Assembly (NCBI RefSeq): GCF_900099775.1
Contig: NZ_FMTM01000001.1
Coordinates: 1,240,001-1,304,000 of the forward strand
Length of the DNA: 64,000 nt
Direction of reading: 5' to 3'
Source of the DNA: Rhizobium mongolense subsp. loessense
Lineage (GTDB): Bacteria > Pseudomonadota > Alphaproteobacteria > Rhizobiales > Rhizobiaceae
Part shown: one piece after another, positions 26,301 through 35,133 of the stretch
How the letters are laid out: every line of letters begins with the position of its first letter
How positions within the stretch are numbered: position 1 is the stretch's first letter
Notes under the pieces: generated by a model
Databases searched by the model: none
Told to the model about the DNA's origin: nothing
The model's input: only the letters and a program-made list of their open reading frames with translations
Program-made: the position numbers and the translations under genes

Positions 26301-27493
26301 GCAAGGGCCTTTGCACGCTCAAGCAGCGGATTGAAAATCTTGCTGCGGGCTTCCTGCGCCGCCTGTGTCACGAATGGATTGCCGTTGACGTCGCTGTCTC
26401 CACGGCGGCCGGCGCGCGCCACCGCCTGATTGAAGTCGGCAAGCGTGCCCTGAAAGCCGTTCTTTCGAGCTTCCCGATAGAGCTTGCGCGCGGACCCAAG
26501 CCAGTCACCCACGGCGCCGCGCTCGTAAAGCTTCACGGAGTTTTCCACGTCAGCGCCGAGCGATCGGCCTTCCATGTTCATTCGGGTGTAGATCGGGTTG
26601 TCGACCAGCTTATTATAGACCTCGCGCACCTTCACCGAAGGCGAAAGCATCGTCTGGACGCCGGGGTTGATGCGAGCCGCAGCGGTAGCGCGCGTGACCA
26701 GATCCGCAGCCTTGCCCCCGCCGACAGCTAGGTCCGAGATGTCGATCTCATCGACAGCCGCCGCGCCAGTGGATTGCGCCCGTTGCACGGCTGTATTGGT
26801 GATGTCCCCGATATCCAGTGAAGTGTCATCAAGATCGAGTTCGAGCTTCTTTCCGACCTGAGTCCATTCGCCGGGACTGAAGAACTTGGCCGCGGCCGCT
26901 CCAATGATGCCGCCCAAGAGCACCGACCCACCAACCGTGTAGGCGCTCTCTTCAAGGACTCTTGTTTCCTGCGTTGCATGAAGACTTGCCTCTTGTGCCG
27001 CAGCGCCCATCCCGGCAGCCAGACCAACCGACGCAGCAGAGCGGACGGCCGAAAAGCCGCCACGAGCCTCGGCCACAAGTGCGCCACCGGGAATCAGGGT
27101 AGGCCAGTCGGTGAAGCCCGCAGCGAACCGCAACGCAACGCCCGTCCAGCCGCTTGCCGCCTGAGTTTGCTTATCGGCGTCCTCCATATCAATCTGCGCC
27201 CGCATAGCGTTGGCAGCCGGTTTGCTGAACGTGTTTATCCAGCGATCCGGATCACGATCGACGTATTCTTTCAGGTCGGGGTCTTCGTACGGATTGTACG
27301 TCGGGTCTATCTCCTGCTTGTTTCCGGCAGCTATGTTCACGCCAGCCTGAGCAAAGCCTGAGACGATGCTGTTATCCTGCCGATAGGCTGCAGTGAGCTT
27401 TTCAAGGAAGGACGGCTCGGGTGTGTCATAGTCGGAAATGCCGACCGTTTCCGCCTGGGCTGGGAAGAGCGGGCTGCTTCGGTCGAGGGGCAT
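23333..27493 (-). CDS. Internal virion protein, gp16-like ejection protein
   Basis: The largest protein of the prophage (1386 aa), in the position of T7 gene 16. An N-terminal region with a hydrophobic Ala/Gly-rich part (about 115-215, AASVGLAAGMGAAAQEASLH) is followed by long coiled-coil stretches (about 680-870) and a helical C-terminus. In T7 such proteins are ejected with DNA and form a channel across the cell envelope. T7 gp16 has an N-terminal lytic transglycosylase; here I do not see one in this protein but in its upstream neighbour. The start ATG at 27491-27493 overlaps the upstream stop by one base. Confidence 0.8.
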   Translation of the reverse strand: MPLDRSSPLFPAQAETVGISDYDTPEPSFLEKLTAAYRQDNSIVSGFAQAGVNIAAGNKQEIDPTYNPYEDPDLKEYVDRDPDRWINTFSKPAANAMRAQIDMEDADKQTQAASGWTGVALRFAAGFTDWPTLIPGGALVAEARGGFSAVRSAASVGLAAGMGAAAQEASLHATQETRVLEESAYTVGGSVLLGGIIGAAAAKFFSPGEWTQVGKKLELDLDDTSLDIGDITNTAVQRAQSTGAAAVDEIDISDLAVGGGKAADLVTRATAAARINPGVQTMLSPSVKVREVYNKLVDNPIYTRMNMEGRSLGADVENSVKLYERGAVGDWLGSARKLYREARKNGFQGTLADFNQAVARAGRRGDSDVNGNPFVTQAAQEARSKIFNPLLERAKALALLPDDVKTTTAASYVTRFWNRQRLIGEENRFREIARRYFNEEMDKALIRQEERKLGNKIVDTLYVDDRLDRAFQRLNSIESRLNERAVARSRKNAAIDKNVSTRMDLVRQRPPREVLDVIKTAKDDDTLMPAIKESKKAERALNRKPTYAEKYPVLSVFRQWGGVRVGSPLDSEMRAMGVTPTSHPGLFHKTKGMGAADTIVWAEHPVLRDNMHEGANGYADPGDLLEAIRREVGGDPIRTVADAEKLSTAEALTDNVSDWLRSVGLSENASVKEIRDLLQKTTGRERQLGEVDERIARMQQELREFDEATEGIRNERIISDAEARKVADELRDLEEQINASADLARESPAIGRMVDYAKTRRDFGAARYEQAKVANRLEALRLLETEGRLTPAMKADMDNLVTQAKDIEKRIARATEKSDKLKPTLPKQKQDIPDFISDEDRDDYIEEIVGSVFNNLTGKGAGDVPEWLVPVTRGPLKERTFNIKDELVEDFLENDIEVVLRRYARTMGAEVELAQRFGRPDMKEQFDEITRDYEALRSQAKTPAEREKLSRDETRDVKNLAAFRDMIRGTYKAADESSDWSKITRAALTWNYLRLMGGVALTSMTDAASILGKFGARQIMTDALPALVSGTKAAQIARQDARDLGVVTERVLQSRLANLAELQDPYQYGSKFERFLSNTSNIFTKATGLGYWNDTLRTIVAVMSQNRMLKNALDWTAADKSERAYMAMLGIDEDMAHRIGGQFKRYGVEEDGIYGANASAWDDDLARRAWAAALNKDADRVVIMKGVADNPLWMKSNVGKLLFQFKSFSLASHQRVLIAGLQERPHRLAEQLVFATGLGMLISYLKYVERGDVEEANKLLENPGLWVANGVDRSGILSIPFEFSNTIEKVGLPGMMSGAQTIAGDQDKGGASRYASRGTFGALAGPTIGAFEDLTQIVSQIAGGDLKKSGANAIIRQIPGATLPGIRSAVHIGLKPALTDAVDDAR

Positions 27494-30081
27494 TAGAAAC
27501 CACCTCCGCCGCCACCTGCATCAGCGGTGGACGGGTTGATCGGGCCAGGCATTATTTCGTTCATTCGCAGCTTCTCTTGTGCGGTTTCTGCAGCCCGCGC
27601 CTTCATCCAGGCAGGGCCAACGGTATTGATGAGAGCGTCATCGACAGCCTTGCCCTCGCGAACGGTGCGCTCGCGGTTCTCAAGCATGCGCCGCTCTGCA
27701 TTCCGGACCATGCCTTCCTTCTGCTCCTGAAAGCGCTTCTGCATTTCCACTGGATCGGCATAGAATGGCAGATTGAAACGCTCGATCTTGCCATCCTTCT
27801 TGTAGAAGACAGCGTAGCGCGGAGGCTTGCCGGCTCGTACGTCCTGGCCGGTAATGTCGTCCGGCTGAAGGTAGAACTGATCGGCTGTAATCCCCTCTTC
27901 CTTCATGACCTCGTTGAGCTGGTTCTGAATGTAGGTGTGCGTGCCATCCGGCGCTGGTGGGTAGACCTTCTCGGGCGGATACTTCACCACGACCTTGGAG
28001 CCCATTGGGGTAAAGCTCGTGACGCCATAGGTACGCTTGAAGCGCTCGTCCGCCGTCTTCTTCGCGACTGTCAGGTCGCCATTCGCATCGATGATGGCTT
28101 CCTGATACAGCGACCGATAGTCAGCCACCATTGCTGCCTCTGCTGCCGGTGTCGGGCCTAGCGAGGGGTTCGGGCGCCATCCAGCCGTGCTGTCATCGAA
28201 CGATGCGGCAACGGTAGAGGAATCGACGGCTTTCACCGCGTCCGCAACGGTTCGGGATTTTAGCAAAGCCTCGCGCTTCGCAGCCTTTTCCGGGTTGTCG
28301 GCCTCGACCAGACGCTTCGCCGCTTCCTCTGCCGAGTAGCCCATATCGCGAGTGTAGGATCGATAGAGGTCTAGCTTCTTCTGGACGCCGGCAGAGCCCT
28401 CGAACGAGGTGAAAGAGGTCGCGGCATTCTTCTGCAGGACGTCGGCAGCTTGCATGGTCTGCGCCATGACCGCTGCATCCGTCGAGACCGCACCACGCCG
28501 AAGGTCTGCTTGAACTGCCTTGGGAATGTAACCGGTCTGGGCGATGAACCCTGACGTGATGGCTTGCCGGTCTTCGCTTGAAGAGCCTGCAACCATCTTG
28601 TCATAGGCCTTCTCCGCAACTTTCGTCTGGTCGGGGTCGAACGCGTTGATCGAGCCCTTGCCGGCTCCGATCGCCTGGATGAGTTCAGGAACGCCCTGAT
28701 TTTCCTTCATCGCCGCATTCAGCGAGTTGATGAGCGATGCCTTATCGCCGTTGTCGAGATTGCTGCCCATGATCTGGGCTTCGATCTGTGGCTGAGGGTT
28801 TTGAGCGATCTGCAGGCTGAAAGCATCCTTGACCTGCGTTCGCTGGAGCGTCTGCTCCTGCGCATACTCCTGCTCGCCCTGCCTTAGAAGCTGCTCGCGG
28901 CGCTCGTAGGGGATTTTCTCGACGTCTGGATCGCTGACGGTAGGCGTGTACGTGCCGCCGAGAAGAGCTGCAGCCTTCGCCTTGTGCTGCTCCATCTGAT
29001 ACTTGACCTTGTCGGCTACAGTACCGGGAGCGCCGCCAGCCTTATAGTCCGATCGATCGTAAAGGCCGGGCGCACCCGCGTTGATGGCGGAATAGATATC
29101 GAGTAAGCCCATGCCAGGCTTCACGCCTGCATCGAGAAGATAGCGCCCTGCAGCAGCTACTTGCTGTTCGATTGGCATGTCAGCGGTGACACCGTACTTC
29201 TGCCGTTGCGGTTCGCCCCACTGGATAAGACCGCGGTGCTCCCCGTATTTCGTTGTCGGCCCCTTCTTCCAAGGGTCGAACGTCCCGCCCGTCTCATAGG
29301 ACATGACGGTAGCAAGGTCGTTCGGACTGATGCCGAGCTGCGTCGCGGTCTGAGTGATGGCGCCGGCAAGTGATTTCGCATCAACCTTCACCCCGCCCTT
29401 GATGTCGCGAAGAGCGGTCTGCGGATCTTGCGCGTATTTCCATTTCCATTTGCTTTCGGCTGCGTCCGCATCCCATTGAGCGCGGCGCTCTGCCTTCCAT
29501 GCTTCCGGCATGTTGGTGGCGTCGATCGCCTCAAGGCCACGCTTTTTCAGGTCGTCGAAAGACGCGCTATTCGACTGGATCTGCGTTCGGATTCCGTCGA
29601 GCGATGACTTCGTCGAGCGGTCATAATAATTCGCCTTGGTCTCACGCTCGAACGCGTTGGCCTTGTCAAAGATGGAATTGCCAGCGCTCAATAGATTGTT
29701 GTTGTAGCCAGTCAGGGCGTCCTTCGAGATGCCTTCGAAATTCGACTTCGCGAACGCGTTGGCACGCTCCTTGTAGCTCTCCATGAACTGGCGCGTGAAG
29801 CCGATGCCGCTTTCGCTGGCCTCGTCCCGAGCCTTCAGGAAGCGCTCTTCCTCCTCCTGAATGAACTTGTTGAGATTAGTCGAGACGGCATTCGACTTGT
29901 CATTCAGAATGTCCGCCTGCTCTTGCGTGCGAAGGTCGTTCAGGTTGAATGCCGACTGCACCAGATCTTGACCGAACCCGGCTACGGCCGCACCAACGCT
30001 AACGGAAGGACCGTTCGGCGCTATGCGACCGGATCGTGTACCGGCATACGAGACATTCCGAGAAGTAGGAATTTCGACCAT
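27493..30081 (-). CDS. Internal virion protein with lytic transglycosylase domain (gp15 position)
   Basis: An 862-aa protein, mostly helical, with a lytic transglycosylase-like domain at about residues 235-380. The catalytic Glu is probably in MSYETGGTFDP (about 263), and the following RGLIQWG resembles the GLxQ motif of the fold. It sits where T7 encodes gp15. It would cut peptidoglycan locally during DNA entry. The C-terminus ends in a Gly-rich tail. Placing the enzyme domain here rather than in the gp16-like protein differs from T7. Confidence 0.82.
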   Translation of the reverse strand: MVEIPTSRNVSYAGTRSGRIAPNGPSVSVGAAVAGFGQDLVQSAFNLNDLRTQEQADILNDKSNAVSTNLNKFIQEEEERFLKARDEASESGIGFTRQFMESYKERANAFAKSNFEGISKDALTGYNNNLLSAGNSIFDKANAFERETKANYYDRSTKSSLDGIRTQIQSNSASFDDLKKRGLEAIDATNMPEAWKAERRAQWDADAAESKWKWKYAQDPQTALRDIKGGVKVDAKSLAGAITQTATQLGISPNDLATVMSYETGGTFDPWKKGPTTKYGEHRGLIQWGEPQRQKYGVTADMPIEQQVAAAGRYLLDAGVKPGMGLLDIYSAINAGAPGLYDRSDYKAGGAPGTVADKVKYQMEQHKAKAAALLGGTYTPTVSDPDVEKIPYERREQLLRQGEQEYAQEQTLQRTQVKDAFSLQIAQNPQPQIEAQIMGSNLDNGDKASLINSLNAAMKENQGVPELIQAIGAGKGSINAFDPDQTKVAEKAYDKMVAGSSSEDRQAITSGFIAQTGYIPKAVQADLRRGAVSTDAAVMAQTMQAADVLQKNAATSFTSFEGSAGVQKKLDLYRSYTRDMGYSAEEAAKRLVEADNPEKAAKREALLKSRTVADAVKAVDSSTVAASFDDSTAGWRPNPSLGPTPAAEAAMVADYRSLYQEAIIDANGDLTVAKKTADERFKRTYGVTSFTPMGSKVVVKYPPEKVYPPAPDGTHTYIQNQLNEVMKEEGITADQFYLQPDDITGQDVRAGKPPRYAVFYKKDGKIERFNLPFYADPVEMQKRFQEQKEGMVRNAERRMLENRERTVREGKAVDDALINTVGPAWMKARAAETAQEKLRMNEIMPGPINPSTADAGGGGGGF

Positions 30082-30084
30082 TTA

Positions 30085-30609
30085 TCAACCGTATGGGAGC
30101 AAAACAGAGGAAGCCGGGGCAATCTTTTTGGACTGCTGCCCGAAGCGGCTAAACATGGAGGAGACGCCAGAGAAGAGGCCGCCAACAGCGCCGATTTGCG
30201 CCGCCTTCATGGCATTGTCGGCATTGATGCCCGCCACCTTAGCGGCATCGTTGTAGCCTCTGGCTTGCTGCTTACCCTTGTAGATTTCGGAGCCTGCCGC
30301 ATAGGCCGTGGCCTCCCTGGTGTCGTCCATCAGGTCGATGACGGAAGGGTCACTTAGATCGCCACCGGAACCGGCGATGGCCGCGCGCTGCTGGGATTCA
30401 AGGAAGGCTCCCTGCTTGTAGCGCTGGGCTGCATCACGCTGACTTGCGGCTTCAGCCTCGTCTGCCTGCTGCTGCTGCACCTTCTGCTCATACTGGTAGC
30501 GAGCTTCGGCCTCTTCCCCTTGCTGAAGCGTCCCGGCAAACTGCATTATAGTGCCTGCCACCCCCGCAACAGTGGATATTGCCCCGAGTGCAGGCGCTAA
30601 AGCTCCCAT
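30085..30609 (-). CDS. Internal virion protein, gp14-like
   Basis: A 174-aa protein with an N-terminal hydrophobic helix (LAPALGAISTVAGVAGTIMQF), a long Gln/Glu/Ala-rich coiled coil (GEEAEARYQYEQKVQQQQAD) and a second hydrophobic part near the C-terminus. The shape and position match T7 gp14, the first ejected protein, which inserts in the outer membrane. The ATG at 30607-30609 is preceded by AGAGG; an in-frame TTG is 6 bp upstream. Confidence 0.75.
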   Translation of the reverse strand: MGALAPALGAISTVAGVAGTIMQFAGTLQQGEEAEARYQYEQKVQQQQADEAEAASQRDAAQRYKQGAFLESQQRAAIAGSGGDLSDPSVIDLMDDTREATAYAAGSEIYKGKQQARGYNDAAKVAGINADNAMKAAQIGAVGGLFSGVSSMFSRFGQQSKKIAPASSVLLPYG

Positions 30610-30962
30610 GCCCAAACCTCTTTTTCTTGCATGATTTCGTCCGTCTTCTTGAACCCAAGCCGGTTCATCAGCTTCTCAGCCCCAGGAATGCTCGTGTCGC
30701 ACCATGCCGTGATACGTTTCGCGCCTTGTGCCTTTGCTTCCGCGAAGGCTGCCAGGACATGCCGGTATACGTGCGGCTTCCGATCGCCCGCAGGCACCTC
30801 AAGAAAGGCAAACCATTCGGCATCCTTCACCTCAAGTAGTCCGCCGAACCCAGCAATGAGCCGCCCGCGACGCAGGGCGCGTCCCACCCATCGGCCGGTC
30901 ACGTGCATGCCCCCGAAGTATCGAGCGAAATCGATATCGTCAGCCGGCCCGATCTCAGCCAT
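30597..30962 (-). CDS. GNAT-like protein in the gp13 position
   Basis: A 121-aa protein resembling a short GNAT acetyltransferase: GFGGLLEVKDAEWFAFLEV as the central strands, a helix with FAEAKAQGAKRITAWCD, and AEKLMNRLGFKKTDEIMQ as the typical C-terminal loop. It has no clear acetyl-CoA-binding R/QxxGxG. In T7, gp13 lies at the same place and has a GNAT-related fold in many relatives. The gene overlaps both neighbours slightly (ATG at 30960-30962), within the late operon. Confidence 0.75.
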   Translation of the reverse strand: MAEIGPADDIDFARYFGGMHVTGRWVGRALRRGRLIAGFGGLLEVKDAEWFAFLEVPAGDRKPHVYRHVLAAFAEAKAQGAKRITAWCDTSIPGAEKLMNRLGFKKTDEIMQEKEVWAWEL

Positions 30963-33633
30963 TCGTTTTCACGTCCATGACCAGAGACGCAGCCGTGAAG
31001 GGATAGGGCGCGCGCGCCTCAATGCACAGGCGGCTGTCGGTGTCCCAATCGCTCGATATGCTCATCATGTCGGCGTCGAAGGCTGGAAACAGAGTTCCAG
31101 ACTGGATGGGCTTGTCGCCTTTCGTCGTTGTGAGTCTGCGCAGTTCGGTGAACGAGCGCCCCACCCTCAGACCGTCGAGCATCGTGTTTGTCATGTAGAT
31201 GCCGAGCTGCGAGACTCGTTTCTTGTGGAACAAGGCCGTGCCGCCCGCCGCGCCATACGCAAGCTTCACCGACTGCCACCGTCCGGTGTATGGCAGGCCT
31301 ATGACGACAGAGCCGGACGCCACGGATGGAATGACGACCTGGTTTCCGGAAACCGTATAAAGGTTATCCTGGTCATGAACTGCAACGCCGTTGACCCAGA
31401 CAGTCACATCGAGGCCGTTCAGATGCGGAACGGAAAATGTCGTCTGCGGCGATGATACCGTGAAGCGCTTGAAGCCGTCGGCAAGGCAGTTCAGCGCGCC
31501 GCCGCGGCAGTCTTCGAGGTTGGCAAGGCGCTCAAGGCGCTGCGTGCCGTCGCGCACCACTGCAAAATAGACGTTGTCCTGCCCTGCCCCGCGATTGGCG
31601 ATGACGCGCTTGAAATCGCCATCGGTGACGACACGCGACCAGGCAACAACCTTGTCAGCCGGCTCATACGTGAGCGCCCTTGCTTCGCCATTCGCTAGGA
31701 TAAGCCAAATGACTGTGTCAGGCCGACGCTGGACCGCGATGTCGACCACATCTGAGCCGTCGCAGATCATTTCATGCATGGCCGTCAGGTCAATCGAGCC
31801 ATAGTCGAGCGTGCCTTGATCCGTTGTCAGCGAGAACATCGCCGTTCCGGATGACTGAACGAAGATGCCATCCTTGTCGCACTTGACGGCACGGATGTTA
31901 AAGCATCCGCGCGTCGAACTCTCGATCGGGAACCAGCTTGAAGCGGTCAACGGTTCATCGAAGCTCGATGACTTGACGGAAACCTCAGATGCATCCGTTC
32001 CTGCGAGAAGGCGCTGGAGGCCGAGCAGCCAGAGGATGCCTCGATCGGTATTTGACCCGATTGAGCGCGAGATAGGCGCGGAATCCCCTTCCACCTCATC
32101 GTCGAAGCTCTTGTAGGCATCCGGCACGGAACCGTAGATGAAATCTCCGAGCCCCCAGTAGACGCGACCGCCGAAGGTCTCGACCGCTGCCGGCCAGCCG
32201 TCGAAATCAGACCATATTGAATAATCCCATTCGAACGATGCCTGCAGTCGATAGAAGCGGCTGATGATTTCGATGTCCGCAACGGTCGGGCTCACATAGC
32301 CTTTCATTCTGGCAATGCCAGACTGCGACCCACCGCTGTAAACCAGCTTGGTGACTATCGTGCCGCTGGTGTGCCCACCCGTTTCAACAGCAAAGCGGAA
32401 GAACTTGACGACGTTATCGTCAGGGTCTGTGTACGTATCAGACGTATTCGAGGTGAATGATGCTTGATTCGTCCATGATGAAGGGGCTCCAGATCCATCA
32501 TCGGTAGCCACCTGCAGGCGCACGGTTCCAACCCATGTGCCGGTTATCTCATAGCTGAAGCGCCTTGCGCTCCCGACGCCTGCCACTCGGATAAACGCGC
32601 CATCTGCCGGATCGGTCGAAAAGCTTTCATCCACAGTCTGGCCGCTCTGGAAGATGCGAAAGAGACGGCCGATCATACCGGGGTCAAAGAACGATCGATT
32701 GGCGGTCAAGGTTACATTGCCGTCATCGACAAAGTCGCTAGGTGACAGGGAAACGGTCCCGTCTGACGTGACAAAAGGGCCGTCATCAACCTTATAGCGC
32801 TGAACGCCCCAGCTGGTATCTCCACGGCGCTGGATCATGCGCTGCTGATAGATGCTGGACGCCGTGTAAAGAACGTCCTTGTGCTGCCTATAGCGAATGC
32901 GGTTATCGTTCAGATCCACATCGGTCCATGGAGTCGGAACGACAACGACACCCGCCGCCTCTATGGTGCAGGAGTTCACCAGAGCCTCGCGGGCGTTCTC
33001 ATTCGATAGCTCAAGATAGACGCTGGCAACACCTGGGGTGAAGGCGATGGAATGAACGCCGTCGTCAAGCGCAATAGCATTGAGGATGTCGGATGCGCCG
33101 AGCGTCGTGCCAAGGCGAAGATTGACGGGGCCTCGCACCACGTCGAGACGGATACCGTGTTCTTTCGGTTGATCCCCTGCAGACACGGTGACCGTCTGGC
33201 GTGCAATGGCTCTGTCCTGGGAAGTGCCGAGTAACACGAGGTTTCCGCCGCTCACGGAGGCGTTGGCGCCGCCTGAGCTCGCATCCGTCCATCCGGTGAA
33301 GGATGAAAACGTCCCATTGGTAATCGCAGTCGAAACCGCAACACGGCTTATAAACGCATTATCCTTGACGACGCGCATCTCAAGGTCGGAAAGGATCGGA
33401 ACGAGGCTGGAGCCGCCGGAATAGGAATACTCCACCAGTTGCACGTCGCCGATGTCGATATCAGCGATATGCTCAAGGCCTGGGCGGATGGTCATCGAGC
33501 CGATGACACGGGGCAGCATGTTAGAATAAAGAGAGCCCGCGAACTGCAATCGCTCCAGATCGAGGCGCGACAGGGCTTCGTCGCCCACTTCACCGCCATT
33601 GAGCGAATATACCGGCGCAGAGACGCGAGGCAT
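30955..33633 (-). CDS. Tail tubular protein B (gp12-like)
   Basis: An 892-aa nozzle protein of the short tail. The N-terminus MPRVSAPVYSLNGGEVGDEALSRLDLERL is typical of gp12-like proteins (start of a beta-propeller, with the GE and R-x-D pattern), followed by SGSMTIRPGLEHIADI-like segments and a beta-rich body (PFVTSDGTVSLSPSDF). T7 gp12 is about 794 aa. It is translationally coupled to the upstream gp11-like gene (ATGA overlap at 33631-33635). Confidence 0.85.
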   Translation of the reverse strand: MPRVSAPVYSLNGGEVGDEALSRLDLERLQFAGSLYSNMLPRVIGSMTIRPGLEHIADIDIGDVQLVEYSYSGGSSLVPILSDLEMRVVKDNAFISRVAVSTAITNGTFSSFTGWTDASSGGANASVSGGNLVLLGTSQDRAIARQTVTVSAGDQPKEHGIRLDVVRGPVNLRLGTTLGASDILNAIALDDGVHSIAFTPGVASVYLELSNENAREALVNSCTIEAAGVVVVPTPWTDVDLNDNRIRYRQHKDVLYTASSIYQQRMIQRRGDTSWGVQRYKVDDGPFVTSDGTVSLSPSDFVDDGNVTLTANRSFFDPGMIGRLFRIFQSGQTVDESFSTDPADGAFIRVAGVGSARRFSYEITGTWVGTVRLQVATDDGSGAPSSWTNQASFTSNTSDTYTDPDDNVVKFFRFAVETGGHTSGTIVTKLVYSGGSQSGIARMKGYVSPTVADIEIISRFYRLQASFEWDYSIWSDFDGWPAAVETFGGRVYWGLGDFIYGSVPDAYKSFDDEVEGDSAPISRSIGSNTDRGILWLLGLQRLLAGTDASEVSVKSSSFDEPLTASSWFPIESSTRGCFNIRAVKCDKDGIFVQSSGTAMFSLTTDQGTLDYGSIDLTAMHEMICDGSDVVDIAVQRRPDTVIWLILANGEARALTYEPADKVVAWSRVVTDGDFKRVIANRGAGQDNVYFAVVRDGTQRLERLANLEDCRGGALNCLADGFKRFTVSSPQTTFSVPHLNGLDVTVWVNGVAVHDQDNLYTVSGNQVVIPSVASGSVVIGLPYTGRWQSVKLAYGAAGGTALFHKKRVSQLGIYMTNTMLDGLRVGRSFTELRRLTTTKGDKPIQSGTLFPAFDADMMSISSDWDTDSRLCIEARAPYPFTAASLVMDVKTNG

Positions 33634-34304
33634 CAGACATCGCCCTCTTCAAAAGTGATTTCACCGCCTACAAGCGTGCCGCCATTGGCGCCCCCAAAGG
33701 GACCGCAGCCCGCGCCAAAGCGCGATCGGAGCCACGAGCCTGGAGCTATGACCTTGTTGTTTTCGTTGCGAGCATCGACGCTCTTGGCCTGCCGAAGTGC
33801 TTTATCGAGCCGCTTTTCAAGCTTCTGTTCGAGAGTGTCGCCGGCCGTAAGCCTGCCGCACGTATCGAATGCGAGCTTTACCGCGACGTATTTCCAAAAC
33901 ATCGACGGCCAGTCGCCAATCTGGTCATCTGCCATCCGGTCGCGGCTGATGTATCGCAGGTAGAGGATGTTCGTATTAGCATGTAGGAACCCGCCTTCAT
34001 CGGCGTAATCGCGGAATGGCGAGCGGAATTCAGGCCGGTTGTTCACCGCGACGGTTCGCATCCAGTCGTCCGGATAGTCGAAGACATAAGTCCAACCGAT
34101 CGCCGGGGTTTCCGTACCATTGAGGGCAAGAGCTGCAGATACCTTGGCAAAATTCCAATCACCGGCATTGAAGGCCTCCTCGACAACACCGGGCCAGGCG
34201 GCGCCGAAGGTGTAGACCGCCTCGACGTCATCGGTCAGTGTCGTGATAGTCGTCTTCTCCAGGTGGACCAGAGCCTGCTTCCATATCTGCAGCTTATCAG
34301 CCAT
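33633..34304 (-). CDS. Tail tubular protein A (gp11-like)
   Basis: A 223-aa adaptor between portal and nozzle. It has the family pattern of an N-terminal helical part (MADKLQIWKQALVHLEKTT), then AWPGVVEEAFNAGDWNFAK, DYPDDWMRTVAVN and YLRYISRD. T7 gp11 is 196 aa. It overlaps the downstream gp12-like gene by one base and follows a small hypothetical gene. Confidence 0.85.
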   Translation of the reverse strand: MADKLQIWKQALVHLEKTTITTLTDDVEAVYTFGAAWPGVVEEAFNAGDWNFAKVSAALALNGTETPAIGWTYVFDYPDDWMRTVAVNNRPEFRSPFRDYADEGGFLHANTNILYLRYISRDRMADDQIGDWPSMFWKYVAVKLAFDTCGRLTAGDTLEQKLEKRLDKALRQAKSVDARNENNKVIAPGSWLRSRFGAGCGPFGGANGGTLVGGEITFEEGDV

Positions 34305-34307
34305 TCG

Positions 34308-34745
34308 TTATTCGCCTTTCAGCAGCTCGATGTATTTTCCGGCTGCTCTCTCCGCGGCTTCCTTGGTGTCAAAGCCGTGCTGAACGATTTCGCCGTTGTG
34401 GATGAACCGCCATTTGTGCGCCGGCCCGCCGTGACTGATGATCGGATCTGAGATTTTCGCCTCGGCGACTTTGGGCGCCGTCTTCTCGTCAAAGACGCGG
34501 AGAACGCGGACCTTCGCGGATGTTTTCGTGACGGTCAGGACGCGCAAGTCGCAATCAAGCTTGTGGTCATCGGAAATCACATTGATCACCATTCCAGCCC
34601 TGAAGGAGCTGAGATGGTTCGCGAAGAATTCGGGATGCGTCACGTCTTCGAGCGTCGTTTCGGCGGGGACGGTCGCAGCATACCGGCCGATCAGATAATC
34701 AGCCTGCATGAAGCGATGGCCCGCCAGTTTCTGAACTGAGGTCAT
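34308..34745 (-). CDS. Hypothetical prophage structural-region protein
   Basis: A 145-aa protein of unknown function between the capsid-region genes and tail tubular protein A. The first two thirds look beta-rich (MVINVISDDHKLDCDLRVLTV), and the C-terminus (WRFIHNGEIVQHGFDTKEAAERAA) looks like a small RNA- or DNA-binding or SPOR-like fold. The ATG at 34743-34745 has an AAGGTG site; a GTG lies 9 bp upstream. Confidence 0.65.
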   Translation of the reverse strand: MTSVQKLAGHRFMQADYLIGRYAATVPAETTLEDVTHPEFFANHLSSFRAGMVINVISDDHKLDCDLRVLTVTKTSAKVRVLRVFDEKTAPKVAEAKISDPIISHGGPAHKWRFIHNGEIVQHGFDTKEAAERAAGKYIELLKGE

Positions 34746-34812
34746 GGTTTTCACCTTCGAAATGGAAATGGAAAAGGGAGCCCTGAGTTTTCAGGACTCC
34801 CCAGATGCGGCG

Positions 34813-35121
34813 TCAGTCGGTGTCAGTCGGCGTAACGGCCAAGCCGTCCGTAAGGTCGATGCCGAGGGTGTCGGTGCCCGTAGCTTCGTCGATGACCCAG
34901 CAGTAGTTTACCGCTGTGACCGGACCAGAAAGCGTGGTAGTGCGGGTTCGGACAATGACGATATCGCCCTGTCGCGCGCCCTTCTTGTATCCGTCCGAGA
35001 CGTAATTCGACGTGTTCACCGTCGCGATTGCGTCAACGGAATCCAGCAGCCATGTATTCATGTTGCCGGCACCGGACAGGCCGCCGAGAAGCAGCTTGAA
35101 GCCAGAAGTATCGTAAGCCAT
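34813..35121 (-). CDS. Small capsid-region protein (possible head decoration protein)
   Basis: A 102-aa beta-rich, Thr-rich protein (SNYVSDGYKKGARQGDIVIVRTRT) directly downstream of the capsid gene. Position, size and composition fit a head decoration or stabilisation protein; the sequence alone does not prove it. ATG at 35119-35121 with a GGAG site. Confidence 0.65.
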   Translation of the reverse strand: MAYDTSGFKLLLGGLSGAGNMNTWLLDSVDAIATVNTSNYVSDGYKKGARQGDIVIVRTRTTTLSGPVTAVNYCWVIDEATGTDTLGIDLTDGLAVTPTDTD

Positions 35122-35133
35122 TTGCGCCTCTCC

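Noticed and set aside
25658..26731. 357-codon plus-strand frame inside the gp16-like gene
   Set aside because: No ribosome-binding site and no domain; it is fully antisense to a continuous 1386-codon gene. Unlike the small plus-strand genes, it does not lie at a junction.
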